DNA from: Heterostelium multicystogenum
Taxonomy: Eukaryota; Evosea; Eumycetozoa; Acytosteliales; Acytosteliaceae
DNA: 64,000 bases
Direction of reading: 5' to 3'
Assembly (NCBI GenBank): GCA_003667245.1
Contig: RCNN01000152.1
Span: 1 to 64,000 of the forward strand
The position numbers were made by a program, and so were the translations under genes. The notes beneath the pieces were generated by a model. That model saw nothing but the letters and a program-made list of their open reading frames with translations, was not told the DNA's origin and ran no database searches. Positions 1 to 11,887 of this stretch are shown here, piece after piece (within the stretch, counting starts at the first letter, position 1; each line of letters opens with the position of its first letter).

Positions 1-324
1 TAACAAAGAAAATGTTATTATGTGTTGGTAGCGAGATAAAAACTAACACTTCATAAAAATTCAGTTATGTAGTTCTTTTTTTTCAATTTTTTTTATTATT
101 TTATTTTTTTAGTTTTCTCAAGAAGTTGTGTGTATTAAAAAAATTTGATAGTATAAATTAGTGAGTGTTTTTAGTGAGGGTCGATAATGTGTGTCTCTGA
201 TATGGGCTCCAAAAAGCCTTTTTTTTCAAAAATAAATGCTCGTGCATAAAATTTCAGTTTTGAGAGTGGGAAAAATAAAGTCTCAACACACAACATAAGA
301 GATGGATGGTTTGATATGGAAATG
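1..324. other. Non-coding left edge, 3' flank of the aldo/keto-reductase-like gene
   Basis: AT-rich sequence with long T runs and no ORF of substance on either strand. It lies downstream of the minus-strand stop codon at 325-327. Nothing else is recognisable. Confidence 0.6.
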
Positions 325-2080
325 TCATTGATTCCAATTCATTGAATTTATTGATTGGTTGATCTGGTCAAGTGTCAGTTTGGTAGGGTCGCGTTGTTTA
401 AAAGACTTCAATTCTTCTGTTGAAGTGATGGTGTCAATCGAAATGTCCATGGTCGTTCCGGAAATTTGGTGTGATAGTCTCAGTAGATCAGAAATGTTGG
501 TGGTGGTTGTAGTGGCTGGTGTTGTAGTTGAAGTGATTTGTGCAGCTGTTTGGAAAGCTGCTCTTGTTGATCGAAGATCGATGCCTCCAAGGAGTTGGTG
601 TAGAGGTCAAAGAGGTTGTTGATAGCCTTGCGGTAACCAGCACCCCAGGAGTTCATGATGTGGTTGCTAAAAATCGACATGACCGCCTCATTCACTTGCG
701 GACGAATCTTGCTCGATAGAAGACGTCGCCAGCTCCAGTAGTTAGACAGCTTCTCATGCTTGGGTGCGTCGTATACCAGCAGGTGCGCCCATCTCAATTG
801 GCCTATAATATCTGGAGTTCGCTTAATCATCTCTGCTTGCACTGAATCTTTCTACAAAACGGAATACAATCGTTATTAGGACTGCATTCTTAGCATATGA
901 AAGGTCTAGAATTTGACTTACAAAAAATTGGATTTATAATCTCAAGGTGAATGGCAAGATCGAATGCATCCTTGAGTAGTTTTTGGAAGGTCTTGGTCTT
1001 TGTGTGAGCGTACATTGGCGAAACGTGAAAAGTTTTCCAGAAGTTGGGTTGGTAAAATAGGAGGGACTCGAGTTGATGGTGGTTAGCTGATGTTGTTTAG
1101 CGAAGCTGAATGAGTGACTGAGTGTTTCCAGTATATTTGTTCAAGGTAAAGGCTGTGTGTTGGCAGATATTGAAGGGGAATTCGAGGAATTCGAAATGTG
1201 GTGATGAGAATTGAAGGATGGTTTCGAGCAGCTCGATGGTTTTCGTCAGCTGTAGGTACCAGGCCATTGAGTGATAAACCGTAACTTTGTATTTTTCCAG
1301 AGCTAACAGCCTCCTCCATGGCTGCCATTGCTGTTTGTATTAGTTGACGAGTCTGGTCAAAGCCTGTTGACATTAATATACAGCTGGAGATGTCCAGCAG
1401 AAATATGTCGAGTTGTCGTGTTGAAAGTCTTTCGAGTGAGCAAGCCACTTGGTCCTCTATGAAGCGACGAAATGTCGACTATATCTGAGAAGGACTGGAT
1501 TGCTGGAATTGGGTGAGATCGCTGTATATAAATCAGTTCCGATCGTTTATAACTACATCTTCGTCATCATCGGAAACGCCGACAATCGAGGACAAAACAT
1601 CTGTTGGCATTTTTAGGGTCATTGTTATAGGAGTGAACCACATTGCATCCATTTTTAAAAGCTGCAATCCTGGATGTTATATTTTATAAAGATAACGAAT
1701 TTGCCCAATTTATAGAGTTGCCAATCAATTAGATTATGTTGTGAACAAACTGACCAACACCAAAGCTACTTACAATGTGGCTTTATGATCGGATTCTATC
1801 AAATTTAAATCATCTACATTGAGACCAAGCTTACTAACGGACCATTGGCTCTTTTCCAACTTTATAGAATCAAGTAGTGTATTACTATTGCTGGTATTAT
1901 TACTGTTGTTATTTTTATTCAAAAGTCTATCCCTATATGATTGAGTCGAAGTTGCAGTGGAATAGGCAGAATGATGATGCAGACCCGCCAGATGATGGTG
2001 TTGCCAAAAATTGATGATGAAGATTTTACCAAATTGGACAAAACCGATCTACCACTCACAATTCCAAAGTTAGAAAGCAT
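325..2080 (-). CDS. Aldo/keto-reductase-like protein, reading frame broken several times
   Basis: No single frame covers this gene, but successive frames give a coherent aldo/keto reductase pattern. An N-terminal block, including HKATLIAAFKNGCNVVHSY (split by an intron at about 1667-1771), resembles the family's AIKKAL..G.NVIDTS strand. It is followed by ELIYIQRS, like the family's EELVIVSK. ERLSTRQLDIFLLD matches the LxRLxxDxxDIxLLH helix, and AMEEAVSSGKIQSYGLS matches the ALExLxxxGKIRxyGIS block. FAKQHQLTT precedes the usual NRPLN strand. The C-terminal part (HLLVYDAPKHEKLSNYW) is a long helical extension. A start at 2080 gives a serine-rich, targeting-like N-terminus. Frame changes occur near 530, 1110, 1180, 1530 and 1604. 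It is either a decaying pseudogene or a gene with consensus errors; neighbouring essential genes show the same breaks, so I favour errors. Catalytic tetrad residues cannot be assigned safely. Confidence 0.55.
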
Positions 2081-2317
2081 GATTGAATTTGATGATCATC
2101 CAATATATAAAGTATTAATATATAATTATTGATCAAAACAAGCAAGCCCCTGCAATTTTTAAATTTGTTGTTTTTTATCTTATTTTTTTTTTATTTTGTT
2201 TTTTGCATTTCATTTTTTTTGATCGTTTTTATTTTTTCATATTGGATTCATTCGATCACAATTTGGTAGTCTTTTTCTTTATCATTATTATATTATATAT
2301 ATCTATAAATTAATATA

Positions 2318-3502
2318 ATGGATCGAGAGCTATTTTCAAGGTAGATATCAATATTAGAATCAATATCAAGCTAGCTAGCCTCGGTAAAGTGATTGATTGA
2401 TTGAATGATGAATGGTTGTAGATTTGGGGATCACATTCATATGCACATCTATGCTTTTGCTTGAGCGGTTGGAATATATTTTTCAATGGTCGTTGATATT
2501 AATAACAGCTTCATCTATAGAACCAACTCACTTCAACACCATTATGGCATGTTGTTGATGCTTACAGGACATCACGTTGGTAAAATTGGCATCAAAAGAT
2601 CGCTGGATTATTACGTGGAAAGCACAAGCCAATCTTTGATAACTCTGCTACTCGTTTATGTGGTGATTATGTAGTTGTATTAAATGCCCATCGTGTCGAA
2701 TTTACAGGAAAGAAATGGGATCAAAAGTTATATAGAAAGCACTCTGGATATCCAGGTGGTTTAAAGGTAAACATTGCAAAACATAATCAATCAATCAATC
2801 ATTCATTCAATTTGATCAATCAACTCGATATTATCAGTATAATCAATCTCGATCACAGCATCAACAAGACCCTTATCAAACAGATAAAAAGCAGTTTACA
2901 GAGATCACATGTATCTTACAATGAATTAGAATATAACGATTTCGACGATAGATAGATAGATAGATATCCATGTGTTGTCGATATATTTGAATCTGATTGA
3001 ATTGGAATGATTGATTATAGATGGAGGTTCTTCCTTTAGAATGCTGCTAACAGATTAATATTAATCGAATTATAGGAAACAAAAGCAAAAGAAATGAGAG
3101 AAAAGAATCCAGAACATATTATTAGACATGCAGTTATGGGAATGTTACCAAAGAAACAACAACAGATATTATTTGGGACAAAAGCTAAAGATTTACGACG
3201 GTATTTCAATCCACACAATGGACAGATTGCTCAAGTTCCATCATCATCATTAACACAGAATATTGGACCATTCGTTGAGCCAACTTTCAATCCAACCGAT
3301 GCAGAGCTCGAAGAATACTTTGCTGGTTACAAGGTTGATGTCGTAGATAACGACGAATCATTCTCCATGGTTGAGACCAAAGGTTAGATCACACAAAGAG
3401 AAATTAAAGACTGAAAGAAGATTGCTTAGAAAGAAACGTGTTGATGAGTTGAAGCCAATCAACATCGTACCATCATCATCACAGGACAAAGTAGATTCAT
3501 AA
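2318..3502 (+). CDS. mrpl13: Ribosomal protein L13, bacterial/mitochondrial type (uL13m)
   Basis: This is a large-subunit ribosomal protein of the bacterial uL13 type, hence almost certainly mitochondrial. Visible family blocks are [55 protein letters not shown] and the MGMLPK motif. The proposed first exon is tiny (ATG at 2318, ending 2340). It is followed by an intron 2341-2520, an exon 2521-2766, an intron 2767-3075 and a last exon from 3076. Three one-base frame changes fall within 2550-2600 and another at about 3380. After the last one, the continuing frame gives a basic tail ([20 protein letters not shown]) ending at 3502 rather than at the in-frame TAG near 3386. An AATAAA lies just downstream at about 3549. 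It is convergent with the BTB-DUSP gene. The first exon is inferred; the rest of the identification is firm. Confidence 0.8.
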
Positions 3503-3600
3503 ATCGAATCTATTTATAATAATAGTAGTTAGTTTATCAACAAACATAAATAAAGCTATAATAATCTAGTTTTGAAATCGTTTGCCGATGTTATTAATTG

Positions 3601-4767
3601 CTATTTAGTGTCCCAAAATGAAGATGGAATTGGTGCACTATAGATATCTTTAGTTGCTCTGGGCATTATAGGCCCACTTTTAGGATAGCTTTTTGCTATC
3701 ATTAGCCAAGTATCTTTAGTTACACATACATAAATCTTTGTGTAGTTCCAAATCGTTTTTCAGCGTTCCATCTGAATTAAATAGTTTTCTATTATTATAG
3801 GAGGAGGTAATTCACCATCTTCTTCGATAAAAGTTCTCCACTTATTGACCCATGCTTTATCGATGATGAAATATGGTGGATTATCTTTGTGAGCCATTTC
3901 AGAATTTAGTACATACATTCGTTCTTCGTTTCTTCTATTTATTAAGATTCTCTTTAACTAAAGTTAATATCATATGATTATTGATTCTTTCTAAATATTT
4001 ACATTTGATAATTTCTTTTCTAAATCATATAGTCTATAGAATTGTGCATCTAGTAGTAACATATTTATATCGATATTGGAAGGGAAGATTTACCGGAATT
4101 TCTCCAGATCGTAGATAGTTTAGTATTAATGAGAATTGTGTTGAGTCCCGATCTATAAGATAGAAACCCTCTGTGTCTTTTTCAAAATTTTAAAAGATGG
4201 TTTGGTTGGTATCGACAGTTGGTTCTCCGTTCAGATGTTATTTCAAAGTGCTTGTTTGGTGTCTTTGGCATAACATTTGAATCCCTATCAACCGAGCACT
4301 CTTGATCGGTGGAAGAGGTTGCTACAGCAACATCATCAAAAATATGATTCACTTGTCTTGAGTCAGCATCAAGGAACGGATGAGTGATAAAATCAGTTAT
4401 CTTCTTTGTAGTGTTCTTATCATAAATAGCAATACTCTCAAAGACAGACCCAGGATACCATGTCAGAGTTCTTCTTCTAACAATAAAGGGAGTTCCACCT
4501 ACTTTTAACTCAACAAACCATTAGATAAATAATTAGAAATTCCAATCATATTACACCTACTTTTACCCAATGACCCAAATGAAACAGAGCAACATTCTTT
4601 TGTGATTCTTGTACATGTTTATAAAGATCATTTACTCTTCTAAATTGAGCTAAAGCTTTTCTGATGATGATTAAGTTATTAATCAGTCGTCATAATACTA
4701 CATTCAAATTATGATTGTATTTACATTGTAGTTGGAAAATATAGAATACAATAAATTCCACATTCAT
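3601..4767 (-). CDS. BTB/T1 (KCTD-like) plus DUSP domain protein
   Basis: The N-terminal half is a tetramerisation-type BTB domain. VGGTPFIVRRRTLTWYPGS corresponds to the T1 VGGxxFxTxxxTLxxxPxS strand. The later segment GFYLIDRDSTQFSLILNYLR and LLLDAQFYRLYDLEKKL match the DRxxxxFxxILNYLRxG and LLxEAxFY parts. An acidic insert of roughly 70 residues separates the two halves. The C-terminal half is a DUSP domain of the type found in ubiquitin-specific proteases: WVNKWRTFI, a PPP turn, NYLF and DGTLK, then YVCVTKDTWLMIAKSYPKSG and a terminal PIMPR-like element. No protease domain follows. The ATG at 4765-4767 starts a short hydrophobic exon, and one intron is bounded by duplicated GTAG/GTGG sequence near 4500-4560. 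Frame breaks lie near 3750 and 4170 and between the domains near 3930. BTB-KCTD proteins usually recruit Cul3, and DUSP binds ubiquitin-system partners, so a ubiquitin role is inferred. Confidence 0.7.
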
Positions 4768-5259
4768 TTAAGAAAATTCAAGATAAAGTTAAAGTTAATT
4801 AATTTAATGTATTGATGATGATTGATTAATAAATAAAAGTATTAAAATAAGATTATTTGTTGTTGGTAACTTTAAGTAAATAAACAATATAAGATATAGT
4901 TGATATATCTTATCTTTTATTATTTTTATTATTAATAATAATAATTTTAATTAAAAGTAATACACTAATCAAATATAAATTTACATGTGTTGTAAGTTCA
5001 CCAAATAAGATACCACCCCCCACTTCTTAAGAAATACCAAATAAAGAGATAATTTTAGTAATTATCCAATGGGTGGTATTGCAATAATAGTTGCTATTTA
5101 ATGAATTGTTTTTTTATTTATAATTTACAATTTTGTATATATATTCGGAACAGATCTAAATAACAATATGAATACATGAATGTCTGATTTAAATTAATAA
5201 TAAATTATAATTATATAAAAATATTAATGTCGGGGGATGGTGAGTGAGTTGAGTATCTA
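4768..5259. other. Intergenic AT-rich region
   Basis: This lies between the start of the BTB-DUSP gene and the stop of the acyltransferase gene, so it should hold the BTB-DUSP promoter and the acyltransferase 3' UTR. It contains a pyrimidine stretch near 5010-5030 and mixed A/T runs. No gene is seen. Confidence 0.6.
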
Positions 5260-6575
5260 CTAGTTTTTGTGGGCCTTTGGTCCTCTTATCTTTTGATTGC
5301 CTGGCTTGTTGATACCTCTGAATGTTCGAATGGTGTTGGATTTTGAGCATATCACATAGAAAACCATTGTCAACCAAGTATACATTCTAAATGATGAAGA
5401 TGTCAGCATGTAGTATCCTGTTGTCAATAAACAAATGATCCAAAACACTGCCACTAAATAGGTTGATTGCGCTATAGATGTAGTTATTAGATTAATTAAT
5501 ATAATTGATCAATCTTGCACTGCTGAATACATTGTTACAAACTATACATACGTAGAGGAGTTGACTTGTGATGTGGGAATTGCTTTTTGACTTTAAATTC
5601 CTCTAATAGCTTGTCTTTCTCTGCATATAAATTGAATAGCCAATCTTGAAGATCCTTCTCTTTGGTGGGTACATCCTTGATTGGGATTCTCTTGACGTGA
5701 ATGTTGACAACACGTGGGTTGACACCAGTGAAACAGCTACCAATAGATGGTTTGCTCTCATAGCCAATTGTGACATCGTATACTGCATCCCAAGTTGGTC
5801 TCAGCACATCCAAGCAGGTCTGTACACCCTTATGTCTTGGCAGCAAAACGTTATTAAACTTTGGGAATCCCATTTTGTCGGCGTACTGAGAATCAAAACA
5901 ATCAGTCATCAATTTCAAACTACAATCTCGATGGGAGTTTTACCTACGTCGTGGCTCTTTTTTCAATTTTACTGGGTCCATATCAGTACCCTCGGGGAAG
6001 ATAGTCAACCAGGATCTGAACTCTGCATCCTTGAATTTTTCCAATCTATATTTAAGATGCTTTTCGTCATATTCCCCAATCTCTTGTCAAATAGATAAAG
6101 TCGAGATTATCACATCCCCAACCGACTGCAGGAACATATTTTTATCTCCTAGAGTTGAATGAATTAGATTAAAGCCACAACCAAGGTAGGATCATCGCAC
6201 ATTGAAATAGCTAATTTAACATACATCTTTTAATATAATTTTAATATTTGAAAGTGATTTCTTTCTAATTCCAAGACACCAGCTGAATATCCAGTCTACT
6301 TCAGATGGGTGGTTCATCATGAGAAGGGCACCTTCTCCCTCTGGCACATCGTCACCGGAGAATCTGATGGTGATGCCATTGAAGATCTCGAAAGTGAAGA
6401 GATTCATTCTGTACCAGAGGTCAGCTGCAAAGTTGTTGGCAGCAAGATACCATTTGTAAGAGAAAGGTCTAATCAAAACTATACATGGAAACATATAGTA
6501 GAGCACTGTAATCATGCATGTGAAGAATGTGACACCAACGGTCACTGTAGAAACAAATATTCTATGAAGATCCAT
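5260..6575 (-). CDS. Lysophosphatidic-acid-type acyltransferase (PlsC/AGPAT3-5 or LCLAT1-like)
   Basis: This is a membrane acyltransferase that should transfer acyl-CoA to lysophosphatidate or a related lysophospholipid at the ER. The first exon (6225-6575) has an N-terminal transmembrane helix and the catalytic motif NHPSEVDW (NHxxxxD). The second exon contains VGWGCDNLDFIYLTRDWG and the glycerol-phosphate-binding motif FPEGT. The third exon (5552-5885) gives YADKMGFPKFNNVLLPRHKG, matching the family's lprkkG block. The last exon (5260-5471) supplies a C-terminal transmembrane segment and a basic tail, as in AGPAT3-5 and LCLAT1. Introns have good GT-AG ends, for example 5886-5944. Frame changes occur near 5955, 6078 and 6135. 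Substrate cannot be told from sequence. Confidence 0.8.
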
Positions 6576-7130
6576 CTTTCTATATTCCTATATATATATA
6601 TATTTATTTATAAAGTAAAGTAAAATAGTGTATAAATAATAATCTATCTATAACAACTACTACAACTATAATACTACTTCTAGAAGGTTATAAAAGAAAG
6701 AGCAACTAACACCAACCTATGGCAATGAAAAGGTCTAATAGATTGGTATTGAAAATTTAAAAAAAGGTAGATCTTTTCGAAACTTTTTTGAGGTTGTTGA
6801 AAACCCCCATTAAGATTGTTCAAAGCACAAAGTAATCGATTCAAAATTTGAACAGATTTAGAAACACACTCAAATGACATAAATAAACAACAAAGTGTTT
6901 TTTTGGAAACAAACTTTTCAAAGAGAGCGTTTCATTTTCTAGATGTATTGCACAGCGTATACATCTAGGTATAAATTTTACTATTCATTTACAAGTGATG
7001 AATAATAATTTGTTGTGATACATCAATGAATCTATACTGATGGATGAACATTTGCTTTTGCTTTTGTTGTTGTTGATATTGAATATTTATTATTATTATA
7101 ATTATTATTACTTAGGACTACTTTTCTTTG
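6576..7130. other. Intergenic region upstream of the acyltransferase gene
   Basis: It holds the promoter of the acyltransferase gene (minus) and the 3' flank of the TMEM128 gene. It is A/T-rich with a TA repeat near 6590-6605. A 66-codon minus ORF at 6680-6880 has no recognisable features and is not called. Confidence 0.5.
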
Positions 7131-7721
7131 TTATAGGAGATATGATAATCCAGCGACGTAGGTGATCAACATGGGCAATGTCAAGAATCCCCACACAGGA
7201 TAAAGTCCATAACACAAAAATATGGATCCAAATACTAAGCCAGCGGTGGCAATTTTAATTGAAATTGGGATACATCTGATCCCAATCTGTGTCAAGCTGC
7301 TTTCTCGCGCCACAAATATAACCAATATATACATACACAGCAAAGAATACAAATATTCCAAATAATCCAATGTTAAAAGTAGTTCTATAACGTTGTAGCA
7401 TTTATAGGTATTAGAGTTGCTAATCAACAGCAAGGTATCATTAGCTTACCTATCAATTTTCTCACTATTTAAAACTACATTTATTACATCGGTATAGTAT
7501 GCTATTGCCACGGGCAGATGCCATCCAAAACAGAGCAGACATCTTCTTTTTGATCCATTTTATTTTGGGTTGGTTGAACCTTATTTTTCTTTCTCTCCTC
7601 CTCCTCCTCTTTCAATGTTTGATTGTAAAACTGTGCAACTATATTATCAATCTCCTTTCCTTTTTCACTTCTACCTGCTCTCAGCTTTGACTTCAGAATT
7701 AGGCTTATTTGGTTGAGACAT
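7131..7721 (-). CDS. TMEM128-like four-helix membrane protein
   Basis: Pieces in three frames line up with TMEM128. They are MSALFWMASA followed by VAIAYYTDVINVV (family pattern FWILAS..AVTYYVDF), NIGLFGIFVFFAVYVYIGYIC, then DTDWDQMYP (family DVxYPALIPI) and IKIATAGLVFG. The end is YPVWGFLTLPMLITYVAGLSYLL, like WHVWSFFTPLLLFTQFMG. The four hydrophobic segments match the expected topology. The start ATG at 7719-7721 opens a hydrophilic leader (MSQPNKPNSEVK) that splices into an acidic, Glu-rich segment. Frame changes lie near 7265 and 7510. TMEM128 has no well-established function; it is an ER/endomembrane protein in animals. Confidence 0.65.
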
Positions 7722-8087
7722 TATTATCTTTTATTCTATCTTTCTTCTTTTCTTGTTATAATAAGAAAAATTTTAAATGAATTGCAATTTGATGGGAATT
7801 CATCATTTACAAACAACAAGCTTTTTGAATATCTATCATATTAATGATATAACGATAGAATATGAATCAATAGAGTCTTGTTGTTCTAGTTGTTGTTTTT
7901 TTGGTTTAGCTTATCTATTAATACATTTTATTTTAAGGTTTGTTTAGGTATCTAATCATGATTAATATATTTATATGTGTAATGTAATATATGAGTTTGT
8001 TTAATCTATATTATATGATATAGTTTGAAGGATGATGGAATCTAGAGTACATTTAGTTGGTTGGTTGGTTGTTTGTGTTCATTTAAA
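7722..8087. other. Intergenic region, TMEM128 promoter and RhoGEF 3' flank
   Basis: AT-rich with no ORF of interest. A short tandem TTGG tract lies near 8058-8072. Confidence 0.5.
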
Positions 8088-10905
8088 TTAATTTAATGAG
8101 TTGTCTTTGCTTGATGTTGTCAGTGTATTGTTGGTGTTAGGTATTAGGTTTGCGTTGGTTGTTGGGTTGTTAAGGAGATTGTTTGTAAAGATGGTGACGA
8201 GTGTAATTAAATCTTTGACCCAGTGGTGACGTTCTTCGCTGGAGGCGGCGGTCAATTCGATCGAGTATTGGTCAGGAATAATAGTGAGGAATTTGGGTTC
8301 GTGGCTGTCTTGGACGATCTTGACTCTGGCGTCGAGCATCACTCTGGTTATGAATTTATAGGAGCATGGCATTTCGTGGTGCTCTTGTATTGGTGAGGTC
8401 GGGGTGGGTGAGGTACTGCCAGGTGCAGAGAGTCCGAGCGATGGTGAAGTGCTTCCGTCTCTGCTTCCTCCATTGCTGCTGGCTCCCGAGGTGCTGCTGC
8501 TTGGTGATGATGAGACGCTGAGTGTTGAAAGACGGGCCTTTGACTTCTTGTATTGTGGATGACAGATCATGAGCATGTCATTGAAGAGGAATACGTACTC
8601 GGTGTTCTTCTTGTAACGAAGAGGTCCTTCACGGATGAGGTATCTTGACTTTGAGGTGATGTCATCCTTGTAGCCAAGAATCTTGTCTTCGAGAGCCAGT
8701 GCTTTGATTCTCATTCCTTTACGTTCGTTGATTCCGTCGGCAAACTTTTTGAAAGCATCGAGTGCGCGAGTCAGTGGGATAAAGTCAGGGTGGCTATGTG
8801 GAGTGTATCGTCTGATCTGTTGGATGAGCATGATGTAACGGGGGATACGCTGGACTGGCATGATGAGAAGGTCGGGCAAGTCGAGGTCACCAAGCATGAC
8901 ATTGGCTTCAGCCGACTTGATAAAGTTGGCAAAAGTTTGTATTCTGCAATGCTTTCTTGAGTGCATTTTGCGAGAGATCAAAGTTGATGATATACTCGAT
9001 GTACGATTCGAATAGTGGCAGTTGCTCAAGCATTCTTCCACCAATTTGGGACCAACGATTGAAGTTCTTATACATGTCTTCCATTTGGTGCAAAAAAGAT
9101 AGAGTTACTCTTGAAGATTGTGCTGGCAGTCGAGAAGATTCTCTCGATATCGTGGGCACTCACCAGGGACTCTCCGTTCTGGAGTCTGACCCTGAGCGGA
9201 GCTACAAAGATCTTCAACAAATTCGACAAATGGGTAATGTAAGTTGATTCAGTTTCAAATAGTTCTCCTACTGCTAATCTCTTTGTTTCTATTTGAGTTG
9301 ATCGTAGTTAGTTGGATAAATGTTTCGCCTGGGACTACAGCTTTAATAGTACTTACTTAGCTTCTTGAATTGTTGCTGGGCATACCATCTTCTAACGTAG
9401 GATTGGACTTTGACAATCTTTCTAAGTTGACTTGGAGTGTAAGAGATGGATATGATTTGGCCATCGGCTTCTTTGTAGTTGAAGCTGTGTTTTTCAGAGT
9501 CGACCTCAGAGTCTGCGGTAGTTGGTTTACTTTCAGTAATATTGGATGTTACAGAGACAGATGCTTGATCTGGAGTTGTTGTTACTGCTCCTGTGGTCGT
9601 ATCCAGTGGTGTAATGCTAGCAAAGCTCTGACTTTGTGAAACATCGGTTTGTGTTTGTGGCTGGAGTAGTTGATGATTTTTGTTGGGCAACTTCTTCTGG
9701 AGTCAAAAAGCTCAGTAGCAGAGTTGTGGGGAGTGAAGCTGTTGAGCTTGTTCAACATAGACTGTGCATTCTCTGTTAATCTGTGGTCAATTGTTGTTGT
9801 ATCTGAAATAGTATCTATATCTCTACCCAGCTCATCGAGAATGGTTGACAGATCAATGTTACCCTTACCCAACTTCATAGTCAGCTTTTTGCTGCCAGTT
9901 CTGATTGTACCAAAAGCTATATTATAATAAAGACAATGGTCATTAGTTAGATACTATACTATTGCTATATCCTTTGGACAAAATTTTGATTTACCTTGGT
10001 GCAATTTCTTCTTTTCCACTTCGACATGCGACTCCAAAACCTTGATACGTCCAGTTAGCAATTGATTTTTCATGGACAAGGTCCTTGACTTGGATCTCCA
10101 GCTCGTCACCCTTCTTCTTCTCCAACTGGTACTGCTGGGAGAGCATCAGATACATTGATTTCCAGTCGAACTCACTGCTGTCACCGTTGCTTGTGAAGCT
10201 ATCGCTGCGTCTTGATCTGGCATCGCCAAAAAATCTCGCCACTGCTTCCGATTGCACTACTCAGGCTGCCGGTGCTCTGGTTATGGGCAAAGTGATGGTG
10301 ACCCGAACCTCCATGTCCACTGCTGTACACCACTCTGTCTCTGATGTCGATGACATTATTTGAAACCAACGACAGCATCGAATATAATTTTGAAATCTCA
10401 TTTAAAATCATATCGGTTCCGCTTGAGTTTCCAGCCGAGCTTACGTCAATTTTTTCAACAACTACAACTGGATTGCCGCTGCTATATTTATCATCTGATT
10501 CTTCTTCTACTATATTACAATGATTGTTAATTTCTTTAATTTCCTGTGATTGTGATTGTACTGGTATTTTGGCTTGATTTGAATGCTCTTGATCTGTATC
10601 ACTATTGTCAACTGATGAAGAGGTTACACTGCTCACACTGATGTCCAAATCAGTTGTTGAAGTTGGAGCTGCTGCTGTTGTAGTTTCTGTGTTGTTGCTA
10701 GGACTATTGTTTGAAGCCACACTAGAATGCAAGTCATCTGCGGAGCTATTCAAATCACATGATACATTTAATGATGAAGTGGAATCAGCAATCTCATTTA
10801 CGTCGGTCTTTTCATTAGCACTAGCAGCTTGTGCATTATTATTATTTTGTTTATTCTGGTGTGCACCACCGCCACCTTTCTTATTATTTCTTTTCTTTGG
10901 TGCCC
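8088..10905 (-). CDS. Rac/Rho guanine nucleotide exchange factor, IQ-DH-PH
   Basis: This is a Dbl-family exchange factor expected to activate a Rac/Rho GTPase at the cell cortex. From the N-terminus there is a basic start (APKKRNNKKGG), a long Ser/Thr/Asn-rich stretch, and a coiled coil (YLMLSQQYQLEKKKGDELE). A linker leads to an IQ motif, IVKVQSYVRRWYAQQQFKK, a likely calmodulin site. The DH domain opens with VGELFETESTYITHLSNLL, continues through the helix IGGRMLEQLPLFESYIEYI, and has the signature LPDLLIMPVQRIPRYIMLIQ. A PH domain follows (REGPLRYKKNTEYVFLFNDM to HHWVKDLI), with a Ser/Gly-rich loop inserted in it. The stop is at 8088. Introns are visible at about 9330-9352 and 9920-9995. 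Frame changes occur near 8940, 9090, 9690, 10045, 10240 and at the ATG near 10905. Dictyostelids have many such GEFs, so no orthologue is named. Confidence 0.85.
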
Positions 10906-11357
10906 ATATCTTTTAATATCTGAAAACTATATCTATATCCTTTGTATTATAATATTAGAGTATATATCTCTATCTATTTATTTATCTATATAGTGTGTGA
11001 ATATAGTGGTAATAGAATATAGAGAGCTCTCTAAGCTAAATCTAATCTTTAGGTCTATTTTAAATGATTTATATTTTTTGATGGAAGGTTTTGCTAAAAA
11101 TCAACAGTTTTCAAAAAAAATACTGCTAAAATTTTTGTAAATCTGTGAATTGATTTCATCGATCGAGATCTTTGAAAAAACCGGTTTTTACGCTTTTTAC
11201 TATCCATATGGATGTGTGATTATGAAACTAATTTTAGAATCTCCAATGAATTTAATCCATTCATTCTTGTTCAATCCAATTCAATCCAACCTTTTTGACT
11301 TCATTCATTCGACAAGATAATTAACCTTTATATCACAAGTTAGATATATGACAGTAG
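10906..11357. other. Intergenic, RhoGEF promoter region
   Basis: Contains TA-rich stretches and T tracts typical of dictyostelid promoters and the direct repeat TTCAATCCAA near 11270-11290. No gene is seen. Confidence 0.5.
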
Positions 11358-11656
11358 TTAGAGTATTTGGACTCCTAAACTCTGACTTTTTTGTAGAGAT
11401 GTTTGACTGGTGGAGATAATGGAATATTTAACATTGTTAGTGTTGATTATTGCTAGTAGGTGATGATCAACTGTACTCGATGGACCTTCTACCAATTGGA
11501 CAGTGAATATTTGACTTCTCTCCCATTGCCAGTTGAGTAGGCAACAAAGTCAATGAGAAGAGTATTGTGACCTCTTGGACCTGTGTAGATAAGCCTGCTT
11601 GATTTAGGAAGCGGAGGATGTAGACATTCCTACTCCGGAGTCACCTACGTTGTCAT
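11358..11656 (-). CDS. Possible small protein gene of about 100 codons, frames broken
   Basis: This stretch is much less AT-rich than its flanks. Read on the minus strand it starts with ATG (11654-11656) and ends with TAA (11358-11360), 299 bases apart, close to 100 codons. Two open segments in different frames can be joined by one or two single-base changes. One contains PPLPKSSRLIYTGPRGHN followed by TLLIDFVAYSTGNGREV; the other contains LVEGPSSTVDHHLLAIINTN. A third frame shows GDSGVGMST, which looks like a P-loop but leads nowhere. I do not recognise the protein. It could equally be a decayed exon or a non-coding RNA. Confidence 0.3.
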
Positions 11657-11887
11657 AATTGTATTTTGCATTCTTTCAACAAACTGTTCAGTTACTTATT
11701 TGGTAGATTTTTTTAGAAAATTCTCCCAGCTAAGCAAGAGTCAGTTTTATTTTATTTTTGTGTTTTGCTTTATTACTACTACATTAAATTACCTTTTTTT
11801 TTTAATATACATTTAATATAGAGTTTTATTTTAGATAGTTAGATAGATTAGATTAGATATAGATATAGATATAGTTTCGAGCAGAAT

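Noticed and set aside
1941..2132. Plus-strand acidic ORF LPKIDDEDFTKLDKTD as first exon of L13
   Set aside because: It overlaps the likely N-terminus of the minus-strand reductase-like gene, and a shorter exon at 2318-2340 joins L13 better. Not fully excluded.
11600..11660. P-loop-like GDSGVGMST on the minus strand
   Set aside because: The invariant Lys is Met, and no GTPase motif follows in any frame.
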